From Sphaerisporangium melleum (GTDB taxonomy: Bacteria > Actinomycetota > Actinomycetes > Streptosporangiales > Streptosporangiaceae): a stretch of 64,000 nt of DNA. Of the stretch, positions 27,815 through 35,881 are shown piece by piece; within the stretch, counting starts at the first letter, position 1, and each line of letters begins with the position of its first letter. The stretch lies in the NCBI RefSeq assembly GCF_014646695.1, contig NZ_BMNT01000010.1, positions 126,756-190,755 of the forward strand, written 5' to 3'. The notes below the pieces were generated by a model. The model was not told where the DNA came from and ran no database searches. It saw only the letters and a program-made list of their open reading frames with translations. The translations under genes were made by a program, and so were the position numbers.

Positions 27815-28518
27815 CCCCGCTGCTGATCGTCGGCGCGGGCGGGTTCGCCCGGGAGACCGCACAGCTCGTCCACGCCATCAACGACGTCTCCCCCACCTGG
27901 GAGCTGCTCGGCCACCTGGACGACGACCCGGCCAAGCACGGCACGGTCGTGGACGGCGTCCCGGTGCTCGGCGGCTCCGCCGAGGCGCTGGAACGGCAGG
28001 ACGCGCGGGTCGTGGTCTGCGTCGGCAGCCCGCGCGACCACGCGAGCCGGGCCCGCCTGGTCAGCCGCCTCGGCCTGCCGCCCGAACGGTACGCCACGCT
28101 CGTCCATCCCGGCGCGAGCGTGTCCCGGACCTCCACCCTCGGGCCGGGGACGATCGTGCTCGCCCAGACCGTGCTCACCGCCGCCGTCACGGTCGGCGCG
28201 CACGTCAGCGTCATGCCGCACGTGACCCTCACCCACGACGACGTGATCGGCGACTTCGCCACGCTGGCCGCCGGGGTGCGGCTGGCCGGCGGCGTCCACG
28301 TCGAGACCGGCGCCTACCTCGGCTCCGGCGCCCTGGTCCGCGAGACGCGCGTGATCGGCGCCTACGCCCTGGTCGGCATGGGGTCGGTCGTCACCCGTGA
28401 CGTCCCCGCCCGCGAGGTGTGGGCCGGCGTCCCCGCCCGGTTCCTGCGCCCCGCCGAGGTCACCCTTCCCCCCGATTCCCCGGAAAACATCCCCTCTTCC
28501 CAGGAGCAGCACTCATGA
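27811..28518 (+). CDS. NeuD-family sugar O/N-acyltransferase (hexapeptide repeat)
   Basis: A 235-residue acetyltransferase with an N-terminal Rossmann-like nucleotide-sugar domain (LLIVGAGGFARETAQL) and a C-terminal left-handed beta-helix (VSRTSTLGPGTIVLAQTVL, LTHDDVIGDFATLAAGV, GMGSVVTRDVPAREVWAGVPAR). The catalytic-type His is in HDDV. The product sugar would be the substrate made by one of the flanking aminotransferases. GTG 27811 overlaps the flippase stop by 4 nt. Confidence 0.87.
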   Translation: MTPLLIVGAGGFARETAQLVHAINDVSPTWELLGHLDDDPAKHGTVVDGVPVLGGSAEALERQDARVVVCVGSPRDHASRARLVSRLGLPPERYATLVHPGASVSRTSTLGPGTIVLAQTVLTAAVTVGAHVSVMPHVTLTHDDVIGDFATLAAGVRLAGGVHVETGAYLGSGALVRETRVIGAYALVGMGSVVTRDVPAREVWAGVPARFLRPAEVTLPPDSPENIPSSQEQHS

Positions 28519-29612
28519 TCCCGTTCGTCGATCTGCGCGCCGCGCACGCCGAGGTGGCCGAGGAGGTGGCCGAGGGCTTCGACCGGGTGCTCGCGAACAC
28601 CGCGTTCGTGCAGGGCCCGGACGTCGCGGCGTTCGAGCAGGAGTACGCCGCGTTCACCGGCGTGCCGCACTGCGTGGGCGTGGGCAACGGCACCGACGCC
28701 ATCGAGCTGGCGCTGCGCGCCCGCGACCTGCCCGCCGGCAGCGGCGTCGTGCTGCCCGCCAACACCTTCGTGGCCACCGCCGAGGCCGTCGTCCGGGCCG
28801 GGCTGCGGCCGGTGCTCGCCGACTGCGACGACGACCACCTGCTGCTCGACCCGGCCGCCGCGGCCGCCGTCACCGGCGAGGACACCTCGGCGATCATCCC
28901 GGTCCACCTGTACGGCCAGCTCGCGCCGATGGCCGCCGTCCACGACCTGGCCGCCGCGCGCGGACTGGCCGTGGTGGAGGACGCCGCGCAGTCACAGGGC
29001 GCCGAGCAGGCCGGCCGGCCGCCGGTGGGCCTGGCCGCGACCAGCTTCTACCCGGGCAAGAACCTCGGCGCGTACGGCGAGGCGGGCGCGGTGCTCGCCT
29101 CCTCACCCGAGGACGCCCGCGCGGTGCGGCTGCTCACCAGCCACGGCAGCGAGGTGAAGTACCGGCACGAGACGCTCGGCTTCAACTCCCGGCTGGACAC
29201 CCTGCAGGCCGTCGTGCTGCGGGCCAAGCTGAAGCGGCTGGCCGGGTGGAACGAGCTGCGCCGCGCGGCGGCCGACCGCTACGCGGCCCTGCTGTCCGAT
29301 GTCGAGGGCGTCCGGGTGCCGCGTACCGCGCCGGGCAACGTGCACGTGTGGCACCTGTACGTGATCCGGGTGCCCGAACGCGACCGGGTGCTGGCCGGGC
29401 TGCAGGAGGCCGGGGTGCAGGCGCAGATCCACTACCCGGTGCCGGTGCACCTGCAGCCGGCGTTCCGCCACCTGGGCCACGGCCCGGGGGACTTCCCGGT
29501 CGCCGAGCGGGCCGGGGGCGAGATCCTCTCCCTGCCCATGCACCCGCACCTCACCCCCGGCCAGCAGGAGCGGGTCGCCGAAGCCCTGGACAAGGTCCTG
29601 CGCCAGCTCTGA
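28515..29612 (+). CDS. DegT-family PLP sugar aminotransferase (second; WlbC/QdtB/DesV-like)
   Basis: A 365-residue aminotransferase. MIPFVDLRAAHAEV, GVGNGTDAIELALRA, VVEDAAQSQGA and the lysine in SFYPGKNLGAYGEAG closely follow the 3-aminotransferases that make 3-amino-3-deoxy sugars (WlbC, QdtB, FdtB). Together with the Gfo/Idh oxidoreductase and the WlbB-like acetyltransferase at 49285 it suggests an acetamido sugar in the polymer. It overlaps the NeuD-like gene by 4 nt and ends the left sugar operon. Confidence 0.88.
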   Translation: MIPFVDLRAAHAEVAEEVAEGFDRVLANTAFVQGPDVAAFEQEYAAFTGVPHCVGVGNGTDAIELALRARDLPAGSGVVLPANTFVATAEAVVRAGLRPVLADCDDDHLLLDPAAAAAVTGEDTSAIIPVHLYGQLAPMAAVHDLAAARGLAVVEDAAQSQGAEQAGRPPVGLAATSFYPGKNLGAYGEAGAVLASSPEDARAVRLLTSHGSEVKYRHETLGFNSRLDTLQAVVLRAKLKRLAGWNELRRAAADRYAALLSDVEGVRVPRTAPGNVHVWHLYVIRVPERDRVLAGLQEAGVQAQIHYPVPVHLQPAFRHLGHGPGDFPVAERAGGEILSLPMHPHLTPGQQERVAEALDKVLRQL

Positions 29613-29840
29613 CGGCGATGATGTGGACGAGCGTCGCCCGGCGGGTCGCCCGGCCCCTGACCGACCTCGGGTCCTCGAACCGATCTACCGGCCCGCACCG
29701 GGAGGCGCTCACCATCGTGGCGGGTCACCTGGGCTCCGCTCGGCGCTACCCGGGACCGTTCGCGGCTCCGGCGCCCGAGACGTCCAGGGAACCTCCAAGC
29801 CCCTCATGCGGCCTGGTTCCGGACCCGGCAGGCGGGACCG
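29613..29840. other. 228-bp gap between convergent genes
   Basis: No coding signal or clean terminator hairpin seen; the sequence is GC-rich throughout and marks the end of the left polysaccharide arm. Confidence 0.3.
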
Positions 29841-31208
29841 TCAGTCCGCGAAGGAGGCGAACAGGAGGTTCAGACCTTCCGCCATGGTGGGGTGGGCGAT
29901 GATCGCGTCGCGGAGCGCGGGGTACGGGAGCCCGGCCAGCATGGCGGTCTGCACGACCGTGAGCACTTCGGAGGACTCCGGCCCGAGCAGGGCCACGCCG
30001 AGGACGCGCTCGCTCTCCCGGTCGACGATCGCCTTCCACAGCCCGCGCATCTCGCGCGTCGTGCGCGCCCGCGGGATCGCGGCGACCGGCAGCTTCGCCA
30101 CCCGGACGTCCATCCCGGCCGCCCGGGCCTCGGTCTCGGTGAGGCCCACCCTGGCCAGCTCGGGGTCGGTGAACAGGTTCCACGGGACCAGCCGGCCCGT
30201 CGTACGGCGGTCCCCGCCCGCGAGGTTGGCCTTCAGGATGCGGTAGTCGTCCAGGGAGACGTGGGTGAACTGCGGGCTCCCCGCGACGTCGCCGACCGCC
30301 CAGGTGTGCGGGGCGCTGGTGGCGAGCCGGTCGTCCACCTTGACGAACCCGCGGTCGTCCACCTCCACCCCGGCCGCCGCCAGATCGAGATCGCGGGTGA
30401 CGGGGGCGCGGCCGGTGGCCACCAGCACGTCCGAGCCGGCGACCTCCCGGCCGTCGGTCAGCCGCACGGTCACCGCGCCGGTCTCGCCCGAGACCCGCTC
30501 CACCTGGACACCTGTGTGGATCACGACGCCGTCCTCGCGGAGGAACCCGGTCAGCGCCTCGGCGACGTCCGGGTCCTCGCCGGGCAGCAGCCGGGGGTTG
30601 CGGTCCAGCACGGTGACGCCGCTGCCGAAGCTCGCGAACATCTGGGCGAACTCCAGCCCGACGTACCCACCGCCGATCACCACCAGGTGGTCGGGGATGC
30701 GCTCCAGCCGCAGGATGCTCTCGCTGGTCAGCGGGGACACCTCGGCGAGCCCCGGGATGGCGGGGACGTGCGGGACGGTGCCGGTGTTGACCACCACGTC
30801 GGCGCCGCGCAGCACGCGCCGGCCGCCGTCCACCAGGTCGACCTCGACGGTGCGTTCGGCGACGAACCGCGCCGTGCCGAGGATGAAGTCCATGCCGCTG
30901 TCGATGAACTGGCGGTGGTTGATGTCCACCATGCCGCCCACGACGCCCTCCTTGTGGGCGCGCAGCAGGGGCAGGTCGGCCTCGGCCTTCTCGACGCGTA
31001 CGCCGACCTCGCCGGCGCGGCGGATCCGCTGGAGCAGCCGGGCGCTGGTGACCAGGGACTTGGTCGGAATGCAGGCGACGTTGATGCAGGTGCCGCCGAT
31101 CATCCCCCGCTCCACCATCGCGACCCGCCTGCCGCTGCGCGCGGCGTCCATCGCGAGGGTCTTGCCACCCTTGCCGCCGCCCACGACGAGCAGATCAACG
31201 TCTTCCAT
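29841..31208 (-). CDS. FAD-dependent pyridine nucleotide-disulfide oxidoreductase (MerA/mycothione-reductase-like)
   Basis: A 455-residue flavoprotein. It has the FAD motif VVGGGKGGKTLAM, the redox disulfide GGTCINVACIPTK, the NAD(P) motif VVIGGGYVGLEFAQ, the FAD motif TWAVGDVAGSPQFTH, and a dimerisation domain ending AIIAHPTMAEGLNLLF with the His-x-x-x-Glu of the active site. It has neither the heavy-metal domain nor the C-terminal cysteines of true mercuric reductase, and no mer genes are nearby. The start ATG 31208 was taken from the conserved N-terminus. It stands alone. Confidence 0.88.
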   Translation of the reverse strand: MEDVDLLVVGGGKGGKTLAMDAARSGRRVAMVERGMIGGTCINVACIPTKSLVTSARLLQRIRRAGEVGVRVEKAEADLPLLRAHKEGVVGGMVDINHRQFIDSGMDFILGTARFVAERTVEVDLVDGGRRVLRGADVVVNTGTVPHVPAIPGLAEVSPLTSESILRLERIPDHLVVIGGGYVGLEFAQMFASFGSGVTVLDRNPRLLPGEDPDVAEALTGFLREDGVVIHTGVQVERVSGETGAVTVRLTDGREVAGSDVLVATGRAPVTRDLDLAAAGVEVDDRGFVKVDDRLATSAPHTWAVGDVAGSPQFTHVSLDDYRILKANLAGGDRRTTGRLVPWNLFTDPELARVGLTETEARAAGMDVRVAKLPVAAIPRARTTREMRGLWKAIVDRESERVLGVALLGPESSEVLTVVQTAMLAGLPYPALRDAIIAHPTMAEGLNLLFASFAD

Positions 31209-31373
31209 CCCAGCCCCCTGGCCGTCGTCCCCCATCACCGCCGCTCCCCGCGGCCGCCCAACTTCGTCAGCATATGACGCCCCTCACCCCCTCCCTCTCT
31301 CACCGCCCCTCAGCCCTACCTGAGCCGGATCGACCGGCCTCTGACTGAGAGGAGTGCGCGTCTGGTTGGCCTA

Positions 31374-31402
31374 GCACGCGCCGAGCGTGCGATTATCGCA
31401 AC
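31374..31402 (+). promoter_or_regulatory. Inverted-repeat operator and -10 of the XRE-ImmA/PIN operon
   Basis: A perfect 6-5-6 inverted repeat GCACGC-GCCGA-GCGTGC (31374-31390) directly abuts a -10-like GATTAT (31391-31396), which is 6 nt before ATG 31403. This is a fitting autoregulatory site for the XRE protein. No Shine-Dalgarno is present, so the message may be leaderless. Confidence 0.55.
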
Positions 31403-32497
31403 ATGAGTGCGCTCGACTGGACCGAGATCGGGGAACGTGTCCGTGAATCACGCCTGGCCATGCGGCTTTCGCAGGAGCAACTGGCGGAGGCGATCGGCCT
31501 CGACCGGACCATGATCAGTAAAATCGAGGCGGGCGTCAGACGGCTTGACGCACTGGAACTGGCTCGGCTGGCACGAGCTCTCGATCACCCAGTCGCGCAC
31601 TTCCTGACCCCGGCTCCGGCGGTCATGTCCCGCCGCACACCCTTGGCCGAGGACACCACCACTGACGCCGCCCAGATCTCGTATCGCATGGACACGGCTC
31701 TGGCGTCGTGGATCCGCGAGATTCAGCTGCTCGTTTCCCTTGACGCGCTCGAACTACGGCCCATCAAGCGCTACCCGGGGAAAGTGGATGGACGCGCCGC
31801 CGCGTCCGCCGCCGCCGGATGGCTGAGAAACGAACTGAGCATAGGGATCCAGCCCGTCCGATCGCTGGCCGATCTCTGCGAACGGTGCGGCCAGTACCTC
31901 ATGCTGACCGACCTTCCGGGCGACGGTGCCTCGGCTGTGGACGGCGATGTGGCGGCGGCTGTGATCAGTATGACCGGCGAGCCCGGCCGACGACGCACGA
32001 CCGCCGCTCACGAGCTCGGACATCTCGTACTCGGCGACGAATACTCATCGGATCTGGGAGTGCACGCCTCTCGCGACGAGCGCGAGGCCGTGGTCGACAC
32101 CTTCGCCGCGGAGCTTCTCCTGCCGGTGAAGGTCGTCGCCGATGCACACGGCAAGCACGGCTCGACCCGATCGGCGCTCGTTCACCTGGCAGCCGAATAC
32201 CGAACGTCATGGAGTCTCGCCCTTCGCCAGGCGCGAGCCGCAGAGGTGATCGGCAAAGCGGATGAGGCAACGCTGCGCGCCTGCCCTCCCACATTCGCCG
32301 AGTTCAGGGACTCACTGGGATGGACACCTCAGCCGGACCTGGACTCTATACGCGTGTCCCCGGGCTTCGCTCACGCCGTGATGACGGCCTACCGCAATGG
32401 CGACATCACGAGTCGCCGGGCCATGGAGCTCATGCACGGTGAACTGACAAGCGAGTCGGAGCTTCCGCCAAGGACCGACGAGGACGACGCCCCGTGA
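31403..32497 (+). CDS. XRE-family regulator fused to ImmA/IrrE metallopeptidase domain
   Basis: A 364-residue two-domain protein. Residues about 5-65 form a lambda-repressor-type helix-turn-helix (MRLSQEQLAEAIGLDRTMIS). Residues about 150-270 form an ImmA/IrrE-type metalloprotease with HELGHLVLGDE as zinc motif and the downstream DTFAAELLLP. Such fusions act as DNA-binding antitoxins or as proteases that release repression. It overlaps the PIN-like gene by 4 nt (GTGA), the layout of a toxin-antitoxin or defence pair. The gene looks less GC-biased at third codon positions than its neighbours, which suggests transfer. The cleavage target is unknown. Confidence 0.88.
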   Translation: MSALDWTEIGERVRESRLAMRLSQEQLAEAIGLDRTMISKIEAGVRRLDALELARLARALDHPVAHFLTPAPAVMSRRTPLAEDTTTDAAQISYRMDTALASWIREIQLLVSLDALELRPIKRYPGKVDGRAAASAAAGWLRNELSIGIQPVRSLADLCERCGQYLMLTDLPGDGASAVDGDVAAAVISMTGEPGRRRTTAAHELGHLVLGDEYSSDLGVHASRDEREAVVDTFAAELLLPVKVVADAHGKHGSTRSALVHLAAEYRTSWSLALRQARAAEVIGKADEATLRACPPTFAEFRDSLGWTPQPDLDSIRVSPGFAHAVMTAYRNGDITSRRAMELMHGELTSESELPPRTDEDDAP

Positions 32498-33042
32498 CAA
32501 TGGTGAAGCTCAGCGATCCCTTGCCCTCACTTGTGGCCGACGCCATGGTCATCCACCACTTCGCGAAAGCCGACCGTCTCGATGTCCTGGGCGCGTGTGT
32601 CGTCCAGATGACCACGACGAACATCGTGGCGGACGAGATCGAGAGATACGTTCACCACTATCCCTCGCTGGTGTCGCTCGCCAAGCTGGAGTGGCTCCAG
32701 ATCCTCCCGCAGGACACCGACGAGGAGCTGATCGCCCTGCACCGCTGGGCTGCTCTACTCGGAGCCGGTGCGTACGATCTCGGAGAGGCCAGTGTGTTCG
32801 CGGCGGCGGAGACCCACTCCATGATCGCTCTGACCGATGATCGCGATGCGACCAGGGTAGGGCGACGCCGCGGGCTGGAGATCCACGGCACCGTCTGGCT
32901 GTTGACCCGGTTGTACGCACTCCAAAAGATGACATTGGTGGAAATCTGCGGCCATGTCGACGCGCTGAGGTCCACGGGCATGCGGCTCCCCTGCACGGGC
33001 ACCGAACTACCCAGATGGGCACAGCACCACGGTCTTCTCTAA
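32494..33042 (+). CDS. PIN-like domain protein (DUF3368-like), probable RNase toxin or effector
   Basis: A 182-residue protein. I recognise a PIN fold from the spaced acidic residues: D16 (LVADAMVIHHF), E48 (NIVADEIER), D95/E98 (DLGEASVFAAA) and D115/D116 (ALTDDRDA), followed by GLEIHGTVWLLTRL as in DUF3368 proteins. These residues would bind metal for RNA cleavage. The start is GTG 32494, overlapping the XRE-ImmA stop by 4 nt; ATG 32500 is an alternative. The pairing suggests the upstream protein controls this one. The exact substrate is unknown, and PIN assignment is by pattern, not by search. Confidence 0.75.
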   Translation: MTMVKLSDPLPSLVADAMVIHHFAKADRLDVLGACVVQMTTTNIVADEIERYVHHYPSLVSLAKLEWLQILPQDTDEELIALHRWAALLGAGAYDLGEASVFAAAETHSMIALTDDRDATRVGRRRGLEIHGTVWLLTRLYALQKMTLVEICGHVDALRSTGMRLPCTGTELPRWAQHHGLL

Positions 33043-33138
33043 CTCGCAATCGCGCGATCAACTGACTGACGCCAAGGGCATTTGGGGAGCGGGGGCGAGA
33101 TGGTCGGGCGCGGGCTTGAGAAAAGGAGAAGGGGGCAG

Positions 33139-33336
33139 GTGAGGGCCTTCCGGGTAACGGCTCAGCGGTCCGGCGACTGGTGGGCGCTCGCCATTGAGGG
33201 GCCGGGGCTGCGGCGGCCCGCGTACACGCAGGCCCGCTGCCTGGACAAGGCCGAGCCGACGGTGCGAGATCTCCTCGTCCTGCGCTTCGACGTCGATCCC
33301 GCGAATGTGGGCAACATCGAGATCATCAGCGCTTGA
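33139..33336 (+). CDS. Small HicB-like protein (possible orphan antitoxin)
   Basis: A 65-residue protein. The pattern RSGDWWALAIEGPGL, then AYTQARCLDKAEPTVRDLL, LRFDVDP and NIEI follows the HicB half-RNase-H-like fold (strand-strand-helix-strand). No HicA-like toxin is next to it. The start GTG 33139 has AGGAG and GGGGG upstream at reasonable distances; an in-frame ATG at 33100 would add 13 basic residues. It lies about 100 bp after the PIN gene on the same strand and overlaps the convergent gene at 33326 by 11 bp. Confidence 0.6.
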   Translation: MRAFRVTAQRSGDWWALAIEGPGLRRPAYTQARCLDKAEPTVRDLLVLRFDVDPANVGNIEIISA

Positions 33337-33598
33337 CGGAGGCGAGGCCGGGTGGGGCGGCGGCCAGGGCCTTGTGGATGGCCTCGACCAGGGCCAGCGC
33401 CGACTCCTCGGTCAGCTCCACCGCCACCCGCGCGGACGGCCCCTCGCCCGGATTGGTGAAGTCGATGTTCACCGTGTGCTCGTGGGTGGAGTGGTAGGGG
33501 TGGTCGACGTAGACGGCGCCCTGGCTGAGGGTGAACCAGCCGTTCGCCCCCTTGCCGGCGCCGTCCAGCTCGATCTTCTCGGTGAGATAGGTGCACAT
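33326..33598 (-). CDS. Small conserved actinobacterial protein (DUF6295-like)
   Basis: A 90-residue soluble protein beginning MCTYLTEKIELDG with GWFTLSQGAVYVDHPYHS and a C-terminal EESALALVEAIHKAL helix. I recall this pattern as a family of unknown function (DUF6295). It is 13 bp downstream of the dienelactone hydrolase gene and likely co-transcribed with it, so a role alongside that hydrolase is possible. Its 3' end overlaps the HicB-like gene. Confidence 0.7.
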   Translation of the reverse strand: MCTYLTEKIELDGAGKGANGWFTLSQGAVYVDHPYHSTHEHTVNIDFTNPGEGPSARVAVELTEESALALVEAIHKALAAAPPGLASVKR

Positions 33599-33611
33599 CG
33601 TGGGTCTCCCG

Positions 33612-34355
33612 TCAGGCGGCGAGGTGCCGGCCGTAGAAATCGAAGATCTTCTTCCAGCCCTCCATCGCCGCCGCGGGACGGTAGGCGGCCCGGTCGGTGG
33701 AGAAGAACGCGTGGCCCGCGCCCTCGAAGATGTGGAAGTCGTGCTCCTTGCCGAGCTTGTCCAGCTCGGCGGCCAGCACGGCGACCTCCTCCGGCGTCGG
33801 GTTGGCGTCGTCCTGGCCGAACAGGCCGAGCAGCGGGCACGACAGGTCGGGCGCCTTGGACAGCAGCGGGGTGGCCTTGAGCGGGAAGCCCTCTGGCGGG
33901 TTGGAGACGACGAACGCGCCGTAACAGTCCACCGCGGCGTCGATCGGCAGTGAGCAGGCGGCCAGGAAGGCCTGCCGGCCGCCCGAGCAGTAGCCGATGA
34001 CGCCGATCTTGCCGTTGGCGTGGTCGAGCGCGTTCAGGTACGCGGAGGCCGCGGCCACGTCGCCCACGAGCTGCTCGTCCGGCACACCCCCCTTGGCCCG
34101 CGCGGCGGCGGCCTGGTCGTCCGGGCTCACTCCCGCGCCCTCCCGCGAGTACAGGTTCGGGCAGACCGCGGCGTACCCGTGCGCCGCGAACTTGCGCACG
34201 ATCTCCTTGGTGGCCGTGTCGTAACCCGGCAGGTGGTGGATCACCACGACGCCGCCCCGCGGCCGGTCACCCAGCGGCCTGGCCAGATACGCCTCCAGCT
34301 CGGCGTCCTCGTATCCGGGGAACGCCACCGTACCCGCCCACATCGCGTCGCTCAT
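33612..34355 (-). CDS. Dienelactone hydrolase-family protein
   Basis: A 247-residue alpha/beta hydrolase. The nucleophile is the cysteine of GYCSGGR, as in true dienelactone hydrolases, with the acid in LFGQDDANPT and the His in EGAGHAFFS. The likely reaction is opening of a lactone such as dienelactone in aromatic degradation, but no pathway genes are nearby and many relatives have other ester substrates. The start ATG 34355 has GAGGAGG upstream. Followed by the small DUF6295-like gene. Confidence 0.88.
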   Translation of the reverse strand: MSDAMWAGTVAFPGYEDAELEAYLARPLGDRPRGGVVVIHHLPGYDTATKEIVRKFAAHGYAAVCPNLYSREGAGVSPDDQAAAARAKGGVPDEQLVGDVAAASAYLNALDHANGKIGVIGYCSGGRQAFLAACSLPIDAAVDCYGAFVVSNPPEGFPLKATPLLSKAPDLSCPLLGLFGQDDANPTPEEVAVLAAELDKLGKEHDFHIFEGAGHAFFSTDRAAYRPAAAMEGWKKIFDFYGRHLAA

Positions 34356-34453
34356 GCCCTGCCTCCTCGCCGTGCGGCTCGCGGACTGCCGGCACCCCTG
34401 GGCCGGTGCGCACCGGACGCGATCGTCCGACCGCGAAATCACACAAGACTCTG

Positions 34454-34485
34454 ATTATCCTCAAATCGACTATTAGCGAAGCTAA
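34454..34485 (-). promoter_or_regulatory. Promoter and small dyad upstream of the dienelactone hydrolase gene
   Basis: On the minus strand GATAAT (34459-34454) is a good -10. A perfect dyad TTAGC-GAA-GCTAA (34473-34485) lies just upstream, in the -35 region, where a regulator could block or help polymerase. The whole stretch is AT-rich against its surroundings. Confidence 0.4.
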
Positions 34486-34624
34486 CCATATCCCGGCGGA
34501 GCGCTACCGGTATTCCGGCGAATCCATCCTCGCCCCTACGCCGAGTCCCTACGTCACCGCGGTACCCCTTGCTGGCCGCGACCGCACAGCGCCGCCTGAA
34601 CCTTCAGCCAGGATGGGGGACCTG

Positions 34625-35188
34625 ATGTTACGACCTGGACAGCGGGCCGCGACGGACGCGTACGAGCGGCGGTGCCTGCAGGTGCTGCGCGTGGCCTACC
34701 CGCCGCGCTTCATGAAGACCCGGGGCGCCGAGATGCTCGGCACCCTGCTGGACCTCGCCGAACCCGGCCGGAGCCGCCCGAGCGCGCGCACCGTGCTGGA
34801 CGTCCTGCGCGGCGGCCTCGCCCTGCGCCTGCGGGAACGCCCACCGCTCAGGCACTGGCTGCCGTACTGGTTCCTCGGATGGCGGCTGCCCGACAAGTAC
34901 CGCTGGTGGGCGCGCGACGACCTGCTCGGCGCCTTCCTCCCCGAGCGCCGTCTCCTGGGCATGATCCTGCTCGTCGGCCTGCCGCTCGCCCTGCGGGACG
35001 ACGACCAGGACCTCCGTACCCAGGCGGGCCGCGCCATCGTCTGGTCCCTCACCTACCTCACCTGCCGGCTCACCGCTTCGCGCACCCGGCGGCGGCTCCT
35101 CGCCAAGCACGGGTTCCACCCGGACGGCACCCCGTACCCCGCAACCCCGTCCACCGGCCGGCGGCGGGCGTCGAGTGCGGCGGGCTGA
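34625..35188 (+). CDS. Actinobacterial hypothetical protein
   Basis: A 187-residue protein with an N-terminal helical part (YERRCLQVLRVAYPPRFMKTRGAEMLGTLLDLAEPGRSRPS), a pattern I know from many actinobacterial proteins of unknown function, and a middle segment with a hydrophobic stretch (LLGMILLVGLPLAL) that may be a membrane helix. The start ATG 34625 has GGGGGA 4 nt upstream; ATG 34613 is possible. Convergent to the two-component operon. No function can be given. Confidence 0.65.
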   Translation: MLRPGQRAATDAYERRCLQVLRVAYPPRFMKTRGAEMLGTLLDLAEPGRSRPSARTVLDVLRGGLALRLRERPPLRHWLPYWFLGWRLPDKYRWWARDDLLGAFLPERRLLGMILLVGLPLALRDDDQDLRTQAGRAIVWSLTYLTCRLTASRTRRRLLAKHGFHPDGTPYPATPSTGRRRASSAAG

Positions 35189-35218
35189 GCGGGTGTCCGG
35201 GGAGCCGTCCGCCGCGGG

Positions 35219-35881
35219 TCAGGAATCGCCGGGGACGACCAGGCCGGACTCGTAGGCGAGGATGACGAGCTGAGCACGGTCCCGGGCGTGCAGCTTGGTC
35301 ATCGCCCGGTTGACGTGGGTCTTCGCGGTCAACGGGCTGATCACCATGCGGGCGGCGATCTGGTCGTTGGACAGGCCCCGCGCGACCAGGGCGACGGCCT
35401 CGCGTTCCCGGCCGGTCAGTTCCCGCAACCCGGTGCCGGTGCCGGCGACGAGCGGCTGAGTGATGTACCGGTCGATCAGCTTGCGGGTGATCGACGGCGC
35501 GAGCAGGGCGTCGCCGCGCGCGGCGACGCGTACGGCGTGCAGGAAGTCCTCCGGGAGGATGTCCTTGACGAGGAATCCCGCCGCGCCGGCGCGCAGCGCC
35601 TCGAAGACGTACTCGTCCAGGCCGTAGTTGGTCAGGATGACGACGTGCACCCCGGCCAGGGCCGGGTCCGCGGCGATCCGCCGGGTCGCCTCGATGCCGT
35701 CCATGACCGGCATCTGGACGTCGACGAGCGCGATGTCGGGCAGGTGCCGCCTGGCCAGCGCCAGGGCCTCGCCGCCGTGGGCGGCCTCGGCCACCACCTC
35801 GATGTCGTCCTCGATGTCGAGCAGCGCGCGGAACCCGCTGCGGATGAGCGGCTGGTCGTCGGCCAGCAGGACGCGGATCAC
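35219..35881 (-). CDS. NarL/LuxR-family response regulator
   Basis: A 220-residue two-component regulator. The receiver domain has the acidic pair D8/D9, phospho-acceptor D54 in LVDVQMPVMDG and lysine in FLVKDI. The C-terminal LuxR helix-turn-helix reads LTGREREAVALVARGLSNDQIAARMVIS. Its ATG overlaps the kinase stop by 4 nt, so the pair is one operon. Target genes are unknown; autoregulation is possible. Confidence 0.93.
   Translation of the reverse strand: MIRVLLADDQPLIRSGFRALLDIEDDIEVVAEAAHGGEALALARRHLPDIALVDVQMPVMDGIEATRRIAADPALAGVHVVILTNYGLDEYVFEALRAGAAGFLVKDILPEDFLHAVRVAARGDALLAPSITRKLIDRYITQPLVAGTGTGLRELTGREREAVALVARGLSNDQIAARMVISPLTAKTHVNRAMTKLHARDRAQLVILAYESGLVVPGDS

Noticed and set aside
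29841-31208. Mercuric reductase (merA)
   Set aside because: The fold fits, but the N-terminal metal-binding domain, the C-terminal cysteine pair and other mer genes are missing.
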